Assembly (NCBI RefSeq): GCF_000425065.1
Contig: NZ_AULB01000008.1
Coordinates: 310,001-374,000, forward strand
DNA length: 64,000 nucleotides
Direction of reading: 5' to 3'
From: Actinomadura rifamycini DSM 43936
GTDB lineage: Bacteria > Actinomycetota > Actinomycetes > Streptosporangiales > Streptosporangiaceae
In this document: positions 32,846 through 42,676 of the stretch, piece by piece
Layout: each line of letters begins with the position of its first letter
Numbering within the stretch: the stretch's first letter is position 1
Position numbers and translations under genes: made by a program
Notes under the pieces: generated by a model
Told to the model about the DNA's origin: nothing
What the model saw: the letters and a program-made list of their open reading frames with translations, nothing else
The model's database searches: none

Positions 32846-33778
32846 ATGGGCATGGAGGCCACGGGCATCACCGACCACGACACCAGCGGACACGACACCG
32901 GCGACCACGACACCGGCGGCCACGACACCGCCACGCGGGTCTTCGCCGACCACCGCGAGCTGCTCTTCTCCGTCGTCTACAACCTGCTCGGCAGCGTCGC
33001 CGACACCGAGGACGTCCTGCAGGACGCGTGGCTCGCGTGGGCGGCCCGCGACCGCCCCGAGGTGGCGAACCCGCGCGCGTACCTCGTCCGCGTCGCCGTC
33101 AACGCGGCCCTCGCGCGGCAGGCCGCGATCCGCCGCCGCCGCGAGACCTACATCGGCCCGTGGCTGCCCGACCCGCTCGTCGCGGGCGCGGACGAGTCCG
33201 CCGAGCGCACCGAGGCCGTCTCGATGGCCCTGCTCGTCGTGCTGGAGACGCTCAGCCCGCTCGAACGGGCCGTGTTCGTCCTGCACGAGGTGTTCGGCTA
33301 CCCGCACCCCGAGATCGCCGCGATGCTGGACCGCTCGCCGGCCGCCGTCCGGCAGCTCGCCCGCCGCGCCCGCGCGCACGTCCACGCCCGCCGCCCCCGG
33401 TACACCGCGGACCCGCGCGTCCGGCGGCAGGCCACCGAGCGGTTCCTGCGCGCGGCGCTGGGCGGCGACATCGGCACGCTGCTGGAGATCCTCGCCCCGG
33501 ACGTCACGCTGTGGATGGACGCCGGCGGCGCCCCCGGGAACCCGCTGCGCCCGATCCGCGGCCGCGACCGCGTCGCCCGCACGCTGGCCGCCACCGTCCC
33601 CCGCCGGGCCCGCGAGACCGACCTCGACATCGACTACCGGACCGTCAACGGCGACCCGTCCGCCGTCCTGTTCACGGACGGCGCGCCTTTCGCCGTCATG
33701 GTCCTCGACCTCGACGGCGACCACGTCACCGGCATCTACACCGTGACGAACCCCGACAAACTCCCGGCAGCCGAGTAG
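32846..33778 (+). CDS. ECF41 (SigJ-like) sigma factor with SnoaL-type C-terminal domain
   Basis: 310 aa. Sigma region 2 (ADHRELLFSVVYNLLGSVADTEDVLQDAWL) and region 4 (HEVFGYPHPEIAAMLDRSPA) are complete. The hallmark linker motif GPWLPDPL and a ~120-residue C-terminal SnoaL/NTF2-like domain ending in TNPDKL identify group ECF41, where that domain tunes activity in place of an anti-sigma factor. The usual DGGGK-like motif is weaker here (DAGGAP). ECF41 genes typically sit by a carboxymuconolactone decarboxylase or oxidoreductase; both are present at 34272-35845. The N-terminus has a His-rich pentapeptide repeat. Confidence 0.9.
   Translation: MGMEATGITDHDTSGHDTGDHDTGGHDTATRVFADHRELLFSVVYNLLGSVADTEDVLQDAWLAWAARDRPEVANPRAYLVRVAVNAALARQAAIRRRRETYIGPWLPDPLVAGADESAERTEAVSMALLVVLETLSPLERAVFVLHEVFGYPHPEIAAMLDRSPAAVRQLARRARAHVHARRPRYTADPRVRRQATERFLRAALGGDIGTLLEILAPDVTLWMDAGGAPGNPLRPIRGRDRVARTLAATVPRRARETDLDIDYRTVNGDPSAVLFTDGAPFAVMVLDLDGDHVTGIYTVTNPDKLPAAE
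32876..32929. repeat. 15-bp tandem repeat encoding HDTxx units
   Basis: CACGACACC recurs at 32876, 32891, 32906 and 32921 with a 15-base period inside the first 30 codons of the ECF41 gene. It encodes four His-Asp-Thr units separated by Ser/Gly/Asp, an acidic, histidine-rich tail not expected in the family. Confidence 0.85.
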
Positions 33779-33822
33779 CCGGGGCGGTTGATCCACCGGC
33801 CCGGCGATGCTTGTGTCTGCGC

Positions 33823-34275
33823 ATGAGCGCCGTCAGAGAACGACTCCGGATCATCGCGATCCCCCTCATCCTGCTGGTCTGCGGCGTCCTGTGCGTGACC
33901 ACCGGCATCGAGTACGTGTCCGGCGCGGCGGAGCTGAGCGGGCACGAGGCGCGGGCCGACGGCACCGTCCTGGAAACGCGGGGCGCCGCCGGCCCCAAGG
34001 GCGGCGGCAACGCCTCCTACCGGGTGGAGTTCACCGACGCCGGCGGCGCCCGCCGCACCTTCTGGACGAGCGGGACCGCCGACCGCGGCGACACCGTCGA
34101 CGTCGTCTACGACTCCCGGGACCCCGGCAGCGCCATCGTCGGATCGACGGGAGAGCGGCGCGCCACGGGCATCGCCGTCTTCGTGACGGGCCTCGGGCTG
34201 CTGGCGGCCTTCGCCGCGACCGTCCTGGCGCTCCGCCGCAAGCCGGCCGGCCGCCGGGGGCGCGCGGCGCGCTAG
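33823..34275 (+). CDS. DUF3592 membrane protein
   Basis: 150 aa: N-terminal helix (IIAIPLILLVCGVLCVTTG), an external beta-rich domain (ARADGTVLETRG ... YRVEFTDAGGARRTFWTS ... VDVVYDSRDPGSAIV) and a C-terminal helix before an Arg-rich tail. The order and the VxYDPxDP-like motif are characteristic of DUF3592. Function unknown. Its stop codon overlaps that of the convergent decarboxylase-like gene in the tetramer CTAG. Confidence 0.82.
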   Translation: MSAVRERLRIIAIPLILLVCGVLCVTTGIEYVSGAAELSGHEARADGTVLETRGAAGPKGGGNASYRVEFTDAGGARRTFWTSGTADRGDTVDVVYDSRDPGSAIVGSTGERRATGIAVFVTGLGLLAAFAATVLALRRKPAGRRGRAAR

Positions 34276-34769
34276 CCCCGCGCGTCCGTCCGGTGCGAGG
34301 GCAGCACGCACACGGCGTCGAGCCCGAGCACGTGGTTGAGGCGGCCGAACGCGAGCCACGAGCCGATGCTCATGCTCAGCTCGACGATCTCGAGCTGGCT
34401 GTAGCAGGCGGTCATGCGGGCCCAGAACGCGTCGTCGAGGTTGTGGTGGTCGAGGGCGTACCGTTCGGCGTACTCGGCGGCGAGGCGGGTGCGGTCGTCG
34501 AACGCGCCGGTCGTCCGCCACTCGGCCACGGCGTCGAGGAAGCCGTCCTCGACCTTCTCGCCGTCCCGCTCCGTCCGCCAGTCGAGGCAGAAGACGCAGC
34601 CGTTGATCTGGGCGATCCGCAGCCGCGCGGCCTCGAACTCGCGGAGCCCGAGCGTCGTGTGGGCGTACACGGACATGGAGAAGTTCGCGGCGGCGGGACC
34701 GATGCCCGGCACCATCTCCCCCCACACGTACTCGATCGCGTCCTTGCCCTCGGGGATGTCGATGTTCAC
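34272..34769 (-). CDS. Carboxymuconolactone decarboxylase/AhpD-family protein
   Basis: 165 aa all-helical protein with the AhpD-like redox pair CVFC (INGCVFCLDWRTE) and a downstream histidine (ALDHHNL). Such proteins act as peroxidatic or alkylhydroperoxidase partners. GTG start overlaps the upstream oxidoreductase stop by 4 bp. Association with an ECF41 sigma factor 0.5 kb away is a known gene-neighbourhood signature, so this is a probable target or partner of that sigma factor, though it is on the opposite strand and has no visible ECF41 promoter. Confidence 0.88.
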   Translation of the reverse strand: MNIDIPEGKDAIEYVWGEMVPGIGPAAANFSMSVYAHTTLGLREFEAARLRIAQINGCVFCLDWRTERDGEKVEDGFLDAVAEWRTTGAFDDRTRLAAEYAERYALDHHNLDDAFWARMTACYSQLEIVELSMSIGSWLAFGRLNHVLGLDAVCVLPSHRTDARG

Positions 34770-35845
34770 CGCGCGGTCCTTCCGAGCTTGCCGGTCGCCG
34801 GACGCATCGGAACGTCGAGCGCGTCGTACAGTCCGGGTTCGTTCTCGACGAGCCAGTCGATCGCGCCGACGAGCCGTCCGACCGCGGTGGCGTTCCCGCC
34901 CGCCGCCCGGTTGCCGCTCGCGTCGACGGCCTCGACCGTGACCTCGATGCGCGGATCGCCCTCGATGATCACGCGGTGCGCGCCGTCGCCGGTCGGCGGG
35001 ACGGGCCAGTCGGGGGCGCAGGACGGGTGGATGCGGGTGACGTGCTCGACGACGATGCGGGGCTCGCCCCCGACGATGCCCTGCACTTCGAACCGCACGG
35101 CGCCCTGCGTGCCCTTCTCGAAGTCGCCCATCAGCTCCGTGGTCACCGTGGCGTCCAGCGGGCGCCGCTCCACGGCCTCCCGCACCTCGTCGAGCTCGAC
35201 GCCGAGCCCCCGCGCGATCAGCCGCACCTGCCCGCCCCACACCATGGACGGGACGGACGGCGCCAGCATCGGCGGCTCGTAGTCCATCGGCTGCCCCATC
35301 CCGACGAGGTAGCGCACCGAGTCGGGCTGGTCGTAGGTGGTGTAGTCGAAGATCTCCTGGCACCGGACGGCGTCCACCTCGGTGCCCAGGCCGCTGATCA
35401 TCAGCGGCAGGACGTCGTTGCCCCAGCCGGGGTCGACGCCGGAGACGAGCAGGGAGCCGCCGCCCTCGGCGACCGCCGCGAGCACGGCCTCGCGCATCTC
35501 CGCGGGCGCGCCGCGCTGGTCGTAGAGCGCGTACAGGGCGGGCGTCACGACCACGGCGCCGGCCCGGATCGCGCGCAGGATGTCGTCGAGCGCGTCGTCC
35601 GGGCGGACGTCGCCGGACGCGGCGTACACGACGGCCCCGGGGCGCCCGTCCAGCACGGCGCCGGCGTCGTCGGTCGCCGCGACGCCGAGGTCGCGGCCGA
35701 GTCCGCCGAGGTCGCCGGCGTCGCGGCCGACCTTGCCGGGGTCGTGGACGATCACGCCGGTGAGCTTCAGCGCGGGGTGGGCCTCGACGGCCCGGAGGGC
35801 GAGCCGGCCGACGTTTCCGGTGCCCCAGACGACCGTGGAGATCAT
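34766..35845 (-). CDS. NAD(P)-dependent dehydrogenase, dihydrodipicolinate-reductase-like
   Basis: 359 aa. N-terminal Rossmann motif VVWGTGNVGRLALRAV resembles dihydrodipicolinate reductase and 2,4-diaminopentanoate dehydrogenase. The middle VYAASGDVRPDDALDDILRA and SGVDPGWGNDVLPLMISGL segments are typical of the large 'dihydrodipicolinate reductase N-terminus' group of actinobacteria, many linked to steroid or xenobiotic loci. Start ATG 35845. It heads a two-gene unit with the decarboxylase-like gene. Substrate unknown. An AAGCAAGC box lies upstream at 35880. Confidence 0.78.
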   Translation of the reverse strand: MISTVVWGTGNVGRLALRAVEAHPALKLTGVIVHDPGKVGRDAGDLGGLGRDLGVAATDDAGAVLDGRPGAVVYAASGDVRPDDALDDILRAIRAGAVVVTPALYALYDQRGAPAEMREAVLAAVAEGGGSLLVSGVDPGWGNDVLPLMISGLGTEVDAVRCQEIFDYTTYDQPDSVRYLVGMGQPMDYEPPMLAPSVPSMVWGGQVRLIARGLGVELDEVREAVERRPLDATVTTELMGDFEKGTQGAVRFEVQGIVGGEPRIVVEHVTRIHPSCAPDWPVPPTGDGAHRVIIEGDPRIEVTVEAVDASGNRAAGGNATAVGRLVGAIDWLVENEPGLYDALDVPMRPATGKLGRTAR

Positions 35846-35879
35846 ACGGCGGAGGCTAACAGCGCCCGCCCCGCTTGCC

Positions 35880-35892
35880 AAGCAAGCATTTG
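35880..35892. promoter_or_regulatory. AAGCAAGC box upstream of the oxidoreductase gene
   Basis: AAGCAAGCATTTG, with GCTTG just before it forming a short inverted repeat (GCTTG-N5-CAAGC). The same 13-base pattern (AAGCAAGC[A/C]TTTG) recurs at 58095-58107. Position suggests a repressor operator over the promoter. Confidence 0.35.
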
Positions 35893-35924
35893 GTCTACTG
35901 ACCGTAACCGATTACTCCGGGTGA

Positions 35925-37634
<1,710 letters not shown>

Positions 37635-37640
37635 CGCCGC

Positions 37641-37675
37641 GGTTCCGGCCGCGTCCCACCCCCGCGGCCGGAACC
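37641..37675. terminator. Hairpin terminator after the cholesterol oxidase gene
   Basis: Perfect 13-bp inverted repeat GGTTCCGGCCGCG / complement around a nine-base loop, 6 bp after the stop codon. A second hairpin follows at once, facing the convergent gene. Confidence 0.75.
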
Positions 37676-37678
37676 CGG

Positions 37679-37714
37679 CGGCGTTCGCCGTCCCGCACGG
37701 GACGGCGAACGCCG
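37679..37714. terminator. Hairpin terminator for the convergent orphan gene
   Basis: Perfect 16-bp stem CGGCGTTCGCCGTCCC with loop GCAC, 4 bp beyond the stop of the minus-strand gene at 37719. Two hairpins back to back isolate the two transcription units. Confidence 0.8.
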
Positions 37715-37718
37715 TGCG

Positions 37719-38549
37719 TCAGGTCCGCCAGGCGTCGAACTCCGTCTCGAAGTCTTCCGCGGTGACGAGATGGACCCTGCTCAGGGCGACCTTCGGCGTG
37801 CCGTTCCGCAGGTCCTCGACATGCCCGTTGCCGACCTTCCAGACGCCGATCAGACCCGAGTGCTCCGCGGCCACCCCCATGAAGCCGGAGCGCCGCCGGC
37901 GCATGCACGTCGCCAGCTCGGCGGCGTCACGGTCGTCCGCCACGTCCGCGCCGACCGCTTTCGCGAGGGCGGGCAGCCGGTCGCGGACTCCGATGCGGCC
38001 GTTGGCGAGGTTCCGTACGGCCGTGAGCCGGTCCTTCGTCGGCGCGTTGCCGGCCGCGGTGTACGCCCGGCACGCGTCGATGAGCGCCCTGTACACCGCC
38101 CGCGCGGCCACGTTCACCTCGTTGTCGGCGTCGAGCCGCGCCCGCTTGCTGACGGTGGACGCGAACTCCACGACTTCTCTGACCTTGTCGTGGAACGCGG
38201 CGAGCGGCCCGTCGGCCGAATTGACCGAGAGCGTCGACACCGTGACCGCTTCTTCGCCGAGCCTCTCGAACTTCTTGATGGCCAGAGCCACGCCGTGCGC
38301 GGCCCGGTATTCCACCAGGTCGGCCCCACTGACGTCGGGGAGGTTCTTCAGTCCCCTGTCGTACACGTCAGGGAACAGGTGCTCGACCCAATAGTTGGGG
38401 TCCTTGACCTTTGCGAGGCAGAAAGCCCTCTCCTCGTCCCTGCGCGCATCACTGTCGGAGTGGTATTCCCCGACGAGATTGAGCATTCCAGCCACCAGCA
38501 TCCCGTACCCCCATTTCGCCGTGGCTCCATATTCCCCGGCCACGCCCAT
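37719..38549 (-). CDS. Orphan hypothetical protein, low GC
   Basis: 276 aa (279 from the GTG at 38558). I do not recognise the family. No signal peptide or transmembrane helix is clear. Mostly helical in appearance, with RRDEERAFCLAKVKDPNYW near the N-terminus and a distinct C-terminal part (LIGVWKVGNGHVEDLRNG). Hand counts give about 58-62% GC (58% at 38221-38280, 62% at 38401-38460), well below neighbouring genes, which suggests recent transfer. GGAG precedes the start. It is bracketed by a strong terminator and by a perfect short palindrome at 38568-38585. Confidence 0.65.
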   Translation of the reverse strand: MGVAGEYGATAKWGYGMLVAGMLNLVGEYHSDSDARRDEERAFCLAKVKDPNYWVEHLFPDVYDRGLKNLPDVSGADLVEYRAAHGVALAIKKFERLGEEAVTVSTLSVNSADGPLAAFHDKVREVVEFASTVSKRARLDADNEVNVAARAVYRALIDACRAYTAAGNAPTKDRLTAVRNLANGRIGVRDRLPALAKAVGADVADDRDAAELATCMRRRRSGFMGVAAEHSGLIGVWKVGNGHVEDLRNGTPKVALSRVHLVTAEDFETEFDAWRT

Positions 38550-38567
38550 GAACACCACGCTCCGCCC

Positions 38568-38585
38568 CTGACCGATTGCGGTCAG
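38568..38585. promoter_or_regulatory. 18-bp inverted repeat before the orphan gene
   Basis: CTGACCG-ATTG-CGGTCAG, perfect 7-bp arms, 10 bp upstream of the first GTG of the minus-strand orphan. Could be an operator or a hairpin in the leader near the ribosome site. Confidence 0.4.
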
Positions 38586-38724
38586 TGATCATTAGTGCGG
38601 ACGCGCGTCGAGTTCGACTTTGCTTGTGACGGGACGGCGGGTGGAATCTTCATGGGCGGAGGTGAAGATCTCACGAGGTGGTAGAAATGGGACGCTGGTG
38701 AGGGCCTGGGAGTAAGGGCGTCTG

Positions 38725-39330
38725 ATGATCCGGGTTCTGCTCGCCGAGGACATGCACATGATCCGGGGAGCGCTGGTGGCGCTGCTCGACCTCGAACCCG
38801 ACATCGAGGTGGTCGCGCAGGCGGCGACGGGCGACCGGATCGTCCCGCTGGCGCTGGAGCACGAGCCGGACGTCGCGGTGGTCGACGTCGAGCTGCCCGG
38901 CGTCGACGGGCTCACCGCCACGGCGGAGCTGCGCGCGCGGCTGCCGCGGTGCCGCGTGCTGATCGTGACGAACTTCGGCCGTCCCGGCAGCGTCCGGAGG
39001 GCCTTCGCCGCGCAGGCGTCCGGGTTCATGGTCAAGGACGCGCCGCCGGAGCGGCTGGCGGACGCCGTCCGGCGGGTCGCGGCGGGCGAGCGGGTGATCG
39101 ACCCCGCGCTCGCGGTGGCCGCGCTGGAGGTCGCCGAGTGCCCGCTCAAGCCGCGCGAGCTGGAGGTGCTGCGGCGCTTCTCCGAGGGCGACGACGTCGA
39201 GCAGATCGCCGGGGCGCTGCACCTGTCCGCGGGGACCGTGCGGAACTACCTCACCGCGATCGTCGCGCGGCTGAACGCCCGCAACCGGCTGCACGCCGTC
39301 CGGATCGCCCAAGACGCCGGGTGGCTCTGA
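38725..39330 (+). CDS. NarL/DesR-like response regulator
   Basis: 201 aa regulator. Receiver domain has E8-D9, phospho-acceptor D54 (VAVVDVELPGVDG) and the switch lysine in FMVKDAP. The LuxR-type DNA-binding domain is LKPRELEVLRRFSEGDDVEQ then LHLSAGTVRNYLTAIVARLN. The last ten bases overlap the sensor kinase gene. Closest in pattern to DesR-type regulators of membrane fluidity, but this is common to many actinobacterial pairs. Confidence 0.92.
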   Translation: MIRVLLAEDMHMIRGALVALLDLEPDIEVVAQAATGDRIVPLALEHEPDVAVVDVELPGVDGLTATAELRARLPRCRVLIVTNFGRPGSVRRAFAAQASGFMVKDAPPERLADAVRRVAAGERVIDPALAVAALEVAECPLKPRELEVLRRFSEGDDVEQIAGALHLSAGTVRNYLTAIVARLNARNRLHAVRIAQDAGWL

Positions 39331-41123
39331 GCCCGGCCCGCCAGGTCGTCGTCTACATCTGCACGCTGTGCGTGCTGCGGGTGTGCTTCCAGGTGGGCGC
39401 GGCCGGGGCCGGGCCGGCGATCGCGGTCGCCATCGCGGTGGTCGCCGCGCTGCAGGTGCCGATCTCGCTGCCGGGCAGGCGGCGGCTGTCCGCGGCGCTG
39501 TTCCCGGTGCAGGCCGCGGTCAACTACCTGCCCCTGCTCGTGGAGGCGGACGCCTGGCGGACGGGCGGCTCGGGCTTCGTCGCCGCGTCCGCCCTGCTCG
39601 TCGTGCGGGGGCCCGCGGCGTGGGCGCTGCTCGGGCTGGTCGCGGCGGGCGAGGGCGTCCTGGCCGCCGGGCTGGACCGCCCGCCCGAGGACGTCTTCTA
39701 CGCGGTCACCGCCCCGGTCAACGTGGGCCTGATGCTGTACGGCCTCAGCCGCCTCGCCGACCTGCTGGACGAGGTGCGGCGGGAACGCGCCGAGCTGGCG
39801 GCGCGGGCCCGGGAGGTCGAGCGGCTGCGGCTGTGGCGGCACGTGCGGCTGATGGCGGCGAGCAGCGTGGCGCACGCCGAGGAACTGGCGCTGCGGGCGG
39901 GACGCGCGGACGGCGCGGCGATGCGGGGCGCGGTGGCCGCGGCGGTGGCGGTCGCGCGGGAGGCGCTGCGGCGGGTGCGCTCGCTGCCGCACGCCGAGGG
40001 CGCGGTCCCGGTGCCGTCCGGCGACCGCGACGCGCGGATCGTCCGGGCCGCCACGCCGATCCTCGTGGTGACGCACGTGCTGTTCGTCGGGCAGGCGCTG
40101 GTCAACTTCGCCGTCCTGGGGAGGTCCGCGGCCGCCGGGTATCTCGCGCTGCTGCCCGTGTCCTTCGCCCTGCAGTCCTGGCACCTGGTGGTCCTCGCCC
40201 GGGGGCGGCGGCCGCGGTGGCTGCCCTGGACGCTGGCGGCGCAGGCGGTGACGATCTACGCGCCGCTCGCGGCCGGGGAGACGTCCGGGCTCGTGGTGTC
40301 GGGGTTCTTCGCCGGCGTCGTGCTGCTCGGCGCGGGGCCGCGGGCGGCGTGGCCGCTGTGCGCGGCGGTCTGCGCCGTCTTCGGGGCGGACGGCTGGCGC
40401 GTCGACGGCCCGCTCCTCGCCTGCTACCAGTTCTCCGTCGCCCTCGGGACGGCACTGGCGGTGTCCGGGATGACCCGGCTGGTCGTCCTCATCACCGAGC
40501 TCCGGCGCACCCGCGCCGAGCTGGTGGAGGTGGCGGCCCTGCGCGAGCGGCTGCGGGTGGGGCGGGACGTGCACGACCTCCTCGGCCGCGGGCTCACCGC
40601 GGTCGTCCTGCACGGGGAGCTGGCGCTGCGGCTGCTGGACGCCGATCCGGGGCGCGCGGCGGGACGGTGCGAGCGGATGGCGGAGGCGGCCCGGGCGGCG
40701 CTCGCCGACATCGCCGCCCTGGACGCGCCGGACCGGCGGCCGTCGCTGGCCGCCGAGGTCGACGCGGCCCGGGCCGTCCTGGAGTCCGCCGGGACGGCCG
40801 TGCGGATCGACGCGGCGCCCGTGCCCGGCCGGGCCGGGGACGTCCTGGCGATCGTGCTGCGCGAGGCGGTGACGAACGTGCTCAGGCACGGCACCCCGGA
40901 CGGGTGCGCGGTCGAGATCGCCGTCGCGGACGGCCGCGCCCGGCTGCGCGTCGCCAACGGCGGGGCCGCCGCGGCGTCCGCCGAGCCCGGGACGGGGCTG
41001 CGGAACGCGCGGGACCGGCTGGCGGCCATCGGCGGCGACCTCACCGCCGTCCGGACCGGGGACCGGTTCGAGCTGGTCGCCCGCGCCCCCGTCGCGCGTG
41101 AGGATCTCACGCCGACGAGGTGA
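39321..41123 (+). CDS. Sensor histidine kinase with duplicated membrane module
   Basis: 600 aa partner of the regulator just upstream (10-bp overlap, GTG start). Two successive membrane domains are present (about residues 5-140 and 240-400). After the second comes a normal HisKA_3 phospho-acceptor helix with H418 (LRVGRDVHDLLGRGLTAVVLHG) and an ATPase domain (LREAVTNVLRHG, GTGLRNARDRLAAIGG). After the first there is a charged helix (EVERLRLWRHVRLMAASS, H174) resembling a phospho-acceptor helix but lacking an ATPase domain. The G1 box reads VANGG, without the usual aspartate. Looks like a tandem duplication with decay of the first kinase. Confidence 0.85.
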   Translation: MALSPARQVVVYICTLCVLRVCFQVGAAGAGPAIAVAIAVVAALQVPISLPGRRRLSAALFPVQAAVNYLPLLVEADAWRTGGSGFVAASALLVVRGPAAWALLGLVAAGEGVLAAGLDRPPEDVFYAVTAPVNVGLMLYGLSRLADLLDEVRRERAELAARAREVERLRLWRHVRLMAASSVAHAEELALRAGRADGAAMRGAVAAAVAVAREALRRVRSLPHAEGAVPVPSGDRDARIVRAATPILVVTHVLFVGQALVNFAVLGRSAAAGYLALLPVSFALQSWHLVVLARGRRPRWLPWTLAAQAVTIYAPLAAGETSGLVVSGFFAGVVLLGAGPRAAWPLCAAVCAVFGADGWRVDGPLLACYQFSVALGTALAVSGMTRLVVLITELRRTRAELVEVAALRERLRVGRDVHDLLGRGLTAVVLHGELALRLLDADPGRAAGRCERMAEAARAALADIAALDAPDRRPSLAAEVDAARAVLESAGTAVRIDAAPVPGRAGDVLAIVLREAVTNVLRHGTPDGCAVEIAVADGRARLRVANGGAAAASAEPGTGLRNARDRLAAIGGDLTAVRTGDRFELVARAPVAREDLTPTR

Positions 41124-41199
41124 CCGCGGCGTCTGTGCCGGACGGCCGCCGGTGCCGCACAGTGGGTCCGCCATCGGACACGAAGATCGACTGGGGACC

Positions 41200-42666
41200 A
41201 TGAATCGTCGACAGTTCCTCGCGGCCGTCTCCCTCACCGGCCTCGCCACGGCCTGCGGTCAGGGCGGCTCGCGCGCACCCGCGAACCCGGCCGCGTTCCG
41301 CACCGCGCTGCCCGTCCCGCCGCTCCTGGAACCCCGGACGGGCGCCGACGGCGTGCGGCGGTTCGCGCTGACGATGCGGCGGGGCCGCGCCGAGCTGCTG
41401 CCCGGCCGGCCCGTCAAGACCTGGGGGTTCAACGGCCCGCACCTCGGGCCGACGCTCCGCGCGGCGCGCGGCGACCGGGTGGCGATGACCGTCGCGAACC
41501 GGCTGGGCGAGGCGAGCACCGTGCACTGGCACGGCATGCGGCTGCCCGCGAAGATGGACGGCGGCCCGCACCAGATGATCGAGCCGGGCGCGACCTGGCG
41601 CCCGCACTGGACGATCGACCAGCCCGCGGCCACGGCGTGGTACCACCCGCACCCGCACGGCCGGACCGCGGCGCACGTGTACCGCGGCCTCGCCGGCCTG
41701 TTCATCATCGACGACCGGACGGACGCGGACCTGCCCGCCGAGTACGGGGTCGACGACGTCCCGCTCATCCTCCAGGACAAGGAGCTGGACGAGACCGGCG
41801 CGCCGACCGGCGACCCGCTGAAGGGCACGTTCGGCATCCTCGGCGGCCACATCCTCGTCAACGGCGTGCACGCGCCGCGCCTGGACGTCCGGACCCGGCT
41901 CGTGCGGTTCCGGGTGCTCAACGGCTCCAACGCCCGCCGCTACCGGCTCGCCTTCGCGGACGGCCGCGCGTTCCACGTGGTCGGGAACGACGCGGGCCTG
42001 CTGCCCGCGCCGGCGGAGGTCGAGCAGGTCCCGCTGTCGCCCGGCGAGCGGGTGGAGATCGTCGTCGCGTTCGCCCCCGGTGACGAGGCCATGCTGCTGA
42101 CGCGGTCGGGATCCCACGACGTCGACGAGGGCGACTTCGACATCCTGAAGATCGTCGCGGCCGCGCGGCTCGCCCCGTCCCGCCCGCTGCCGGCCCGGCT
42201 CGCCGACCCGGCGCCGATCGCGGTGCCGCCGGGCGCGCGGGTGCGCCGGTTCCGGCTCGAGGGGCACGACGCGATCAACGGCAGGGAGATGGACATCGCA
42301 CGGATCGACGAGGTGGTCCCCGCCGGCGCCGTCGAGGTGTGGGAGATCGAGAACTACGTCTACGCCCACAACTTTCACATCCACGAGGTGGCGTTCCAGG
42401 TGCTGGAGGTGGCCGGGAAGAAGCCGCCCGCGTACATGGCGGGCCGCAAGGACACCGTCTACCTGCCGCCCAAGAGCAAGGCGCGGCTCGCCGTGCAGTT
42501 CGGGACGCACACGGACCCGGGCACGCCGTACATGTACCACTGCCACATCCTCCGGCACGAGGACTCCGGCATGATGGGCCAGTTCGTGATCGTGCGGCCG
42601 GGCACCGAGCGGTCCGTTCCGCGGCGGATCGCCGCGCCCGGCGGGGCGCACGGGCACGGGCACTGA
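41200..42666 (+). CDS. Exported multicopper oxidase (CueO/FtsP-like)
   Basis: 488 aa three-cupredoxin oxidase. The N-terminus MNRRQFLAAVSLTGLATAC combines a twin-arginine-like start with a lipobox, so it is probably a Tat-exported lipoprotein. Copper ligands: HWHG, HPHPHG, HNFHIHEVAF and YHCHILRHEDSGMMG (T1 Cys with axial Met). A His-rich tail GGAHGHGH may aid copper binding. Likely roles are cuprous or metal oxidation; substrate cannot be told from sequence. Start ATG 41200, weak GGGGA upstream. Confidence 0.92.
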   Translation: MNRRQFLAAVSLTGLATACGQGGSRAPANPAAFRTALPVPPLLEPRTGADGVRRFALTMRRGRAELLPGRPVKTWGFNGPHLGPTLRAARGDRVAMTVANRLGEASTVHWHGMRLPAKMDGGPHQMIEPGATWRPHWTIDQPAATAWYHPHPHGRTAAHVYRGLAGLFIIDDRTDADLPAEYGVDDVPLILQDKELDETGAPTGDPLKGTFGILGGHILVNGVHAPRLDVRTRLVRFRVLNGSNARRYRLAFADGRAFHVVGNDAGLLPAPAEVEQVPLSPGERVEIVVAFAPGDEAMLLTRSGSHDVDEGDFDILKIVAAARLAPSRPLPARLADPAPIAVPPGARVRRFRLEGHDAINGREMDIARIDEVVPAGAVEVWEIENYVYAHNFHIHEVAFQVLEVAGKKPPAYMAGRKDTVYLPPKSKARLAVQFGTHTDPGTPYMYHCHILRHEDSGMMGQFVIVRPGTERSVPRRIAAPGGAHGHGH

Positions 42667-42676
42667 CCCGCGCGGG

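Noticed and set aside
32876..32929. Possible iteron or repeat origin
   Set aside because: Repeats keep the reading frame of the ECF41 gene and no replication gene is near.
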